The notes under the pieces: model-generated
What the model saw: the letters and a program-made list of their open reading frames with translations, nothing else
Told to the model about the DNA's origin: nothing
Database searches by the model: none
Shown: one piece after another, positions 6,050-7,146 of the stretch
Layout of the letters: each line of letters opens with the position of its first letter
Position numbering within the stretch: position 1 is the stretch's first letter
Assembly: GCA_005793645.1 (NCBI GenBank)
Contig: SXRG01000051.1
Span: forward strand, 1-7,146
Origin: Burkholderiales bacterium
GTDB lineage: Bacteria > Pseudomonadota > Gammaproteobacteria > Burkholderiales > Thiobacillaceae
Reading direction: 5' to 3'
DNA length: 7,146 bases
Translations under genes and position numbers: made by a program

Positions 6050-7146
6050 GATCGAATCTGGCTCAGCGCCGCTTCGAGGTGTCGTGTCTCAATCCGCAAG
6101 GGGCTTGCATCGATACCGTCCGATGCGGATTCCACCCGCTCGCGGATCGCATTCAGGGCGGCAACCTGACAGACCGCGCCCAGGTCGGCACCGGTCAGCC
6201 CATTGGTGTGAGCGGCGAGGGTCTCCAAACTTATCTCGCTGGCGAGCGGCTTGGACCGCGTCTGTACCCGCAGGATCGCCAGCCGTTCTGCCTCGTCCGG
6301 CAAGGGAATCTCCACCCGCACATCGAAACGGCCCGGACGCAACAGGGCTGGGTCGATCATGTCGGGCCGATTGGTGGCGGCCAGGACCAGAACGCCGGTC
6401 AGTTTCTCGACCCCGTCCATCTCGGCCAGGAACTGCGCCACGACGCGCTCACCGACACCGGCATCCGACGTGCCGCTGCCACGACGCGGGGCTAGCGCAT
6501 CAATCTCGTCGAAAAACACCAGACAGGGTGCTGCCTGCTTGGCCTTGTGAAAGACCTCGCGCACGGCGCGTTCTGATTCGCCGATGTACTTGGACATCAA
6601 GGCCGGCCCCTTGACCGAAATAAAGTTGACCTGGGTCGCGCTGGCCGCCGCCTGGACTAGCAAGGTTTTGCCGCAGCCGGGCGGCCCGGACAGGAGGATC
6701 CCCTTGAGGGGCCGTACACCCGCCGCCTCGAACAGGGCCCCATGCAGCAACGGCCATTCCAGCGCCTCGCGCAGCAGGCGCTTCGGTGTGGCCAGCCCGC
6801 CCACATCCTCCCAGGTCGTGGTGGGCACTTCGACAAACACTTCGCGCAAGGCAGAAGGTTCCACCTCGCGCAGCGCGGTTTGAAAATCCTCCTTGTTCAG
6901 CTCCAGTCTTTGCAGAGATTCGTAGGGCAACGAGGCTTGGGCAAAGTCGATCTCGGGCAGGATGCGCCGCACGCAGATCATCGCTGCCTCGCGGCACAGT
7001 GCCTCTAGGTCGGCCCCCACGAAACCATGCGTGTCGTTGGCTAAGCGGGATAGATCGACATCTTGGGCCAAGGGCATGCCGCGAGTGTGAATCTCCAGGA
7101 TCTCCAGCCGACCGTGGCGGTCGGGAATGGGAATGACGACCTCGCG
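6046..7146 (-). CDS. CDC48/VCP-like tandem AAA+ ATPase, C-terminal 366 residues (5' end outside the window)
   Basis: The reading frame is open to the window edge: the 23 codons before the internal methionine at 7077 encode REVVIPIPDRHGRLEILEI and then HTRGMPL, the end of a first AAA domain. The gene therefore does not start at 7077. After the D1 small domain (THGFVGADLEALCREAAM) comes the D1-D2 linker (WEDVGGL, about 112-118 of the fragment) and a complete D2 module: Walker A GPPGCGKT (154-161), pore loop aromatic Y187 in KYIGESE, Walker B LVFFDEID (209-216), sensor-1 N259 (AATNRPD), and arginine fingers R270/R273 (LLRPGRFD). CDC48-type ATPases unfold or extract proteins from complexes. No C-terminal HbYX tail is seen (it ends LSQIRS). 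It is the most upstream gene here, overlapping gvpF/L by 4 nt. It differs from GvpN, the usual gas vesicle AAA+ protein, which is single-domain and MoxR-like. Inferred role: remodelling of gas vesicle proteins. Confidence 0.92.
   Translation of the reverse strand, partial: REVVIPIPDRHGRLEILEIHTRGMPLAQDVDLSRLANDTHGFVGADLEALCREAAMICVRRILPEIDFAQASLPYESLQRLELNKEDFQTALREVEPSALREVFVEVPTTTWEDVGGLATPKRLLREALEWPLLHGALFEAAGVRPLKGILLSGPPGCGKTLLVQAAASATQVNFISVKGPALMSKYIGESERAVREVFHKAKQAAPCLVFFDEIDALAPRRGSGTSDAGVGERVVAQFLAEMDGVEKLTGVLVLAATNRPDMIDPALLRPGRFDVRVEIPLPDEAERLAILRVQTRSKPLASEISLETLAAHTNGLTGADLGAVCQVAALNAIRERVESASDGIDASPLRIETRHLEAALSQIRS

Noticed and set aside
6046..7077. AAA+ gene starting at the methionine at 7077
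   Set aside because: The frame stays open to the window edge, and the upstream 23 residues match the end of a CDC48 first AAA domain, so 7077 is internal.

Overview
This window is part of a gas vesicle (gvp) gene cluster. Every gene lies on the minus strand, so transcription runs from position 7146 towards position 1. Codon use is GC-rich, and Shine-Dalgarno sites and ATGA/GTGA stop-start overlaps are dense. The NtrB-type kinase and the candidate sigma-54/IHF elements suggest a Gram-negative bacterium, most likely a proteobacterium. A gas-vacuolate purple sulfur bacterium (Chromatiaceae) is one plausible source, but this is inference and was not tested by a database search.

In transcription order the window holds six tightly packed genes. 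(1) The 3' part of a CDC48/VCP-like tandem AAA+ ATPase, running in from beyond position 7146. (2) A GvpF/GvpL family gas vesicle protein. (3) A soluble NtrB-like histidine kinase with two PAS-like sensory regions. (4) A single-domain response-regulator receiver. (5) A GvpF/GvpL family protein fused at its C-terminus to a DnaJ J-domain. (6) A full-length DnaK-type Hsp70. Junctions are 4-nt overlaps or gaps of only a few nucleotides, so this is one operon with translational coupling. A 301-bp intergenic region follows (130-430), then the start of gvpA, the major gas vesicle structural protein, which is cut by position 1.

The 301-bp region looks like a compact enhancer-type promoter for gvpA. 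Reading towards gvpA it contains four head-to-tail copies of a 22-bp repeat (336-423), a small inverted repeat (305-318), an IHF-like site next to an A-tract (252-290), a near-consensus sigma-54 -24/-12 element (210-225), and a Shine-Dalgarno site before the gvpA ATG. The inferred transcription start (about 199) puts the repeats at about -137 to -224, the usual range for enhancer-binding proteins.

Working model (inference): the cluster carries its own protein-handling machinery for gas vesicle assembly. A J-domain built into a gas vesicle accessory protein would recruit the adjacent Hsp70 to aggregation-prone GvpA or other Gvp clients. The CDC48-like ATPase could remodel or extract gas vesicle proteins. 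The kinase/receiver pair would sense an intracellular signal (redox, light, oxygen or energy) and control either gvpA transcription or vesicle assembly. The receiver has no DNA-binding or AAA+ output domain, so any sigma-54 activator must be encoded elsewhere. The most distinctive points are the GvpF/L-J-domain fusion coupled to a dedicated Hsp70, and the repeat/IHF/sigma-54 layout upstream of gvpA.
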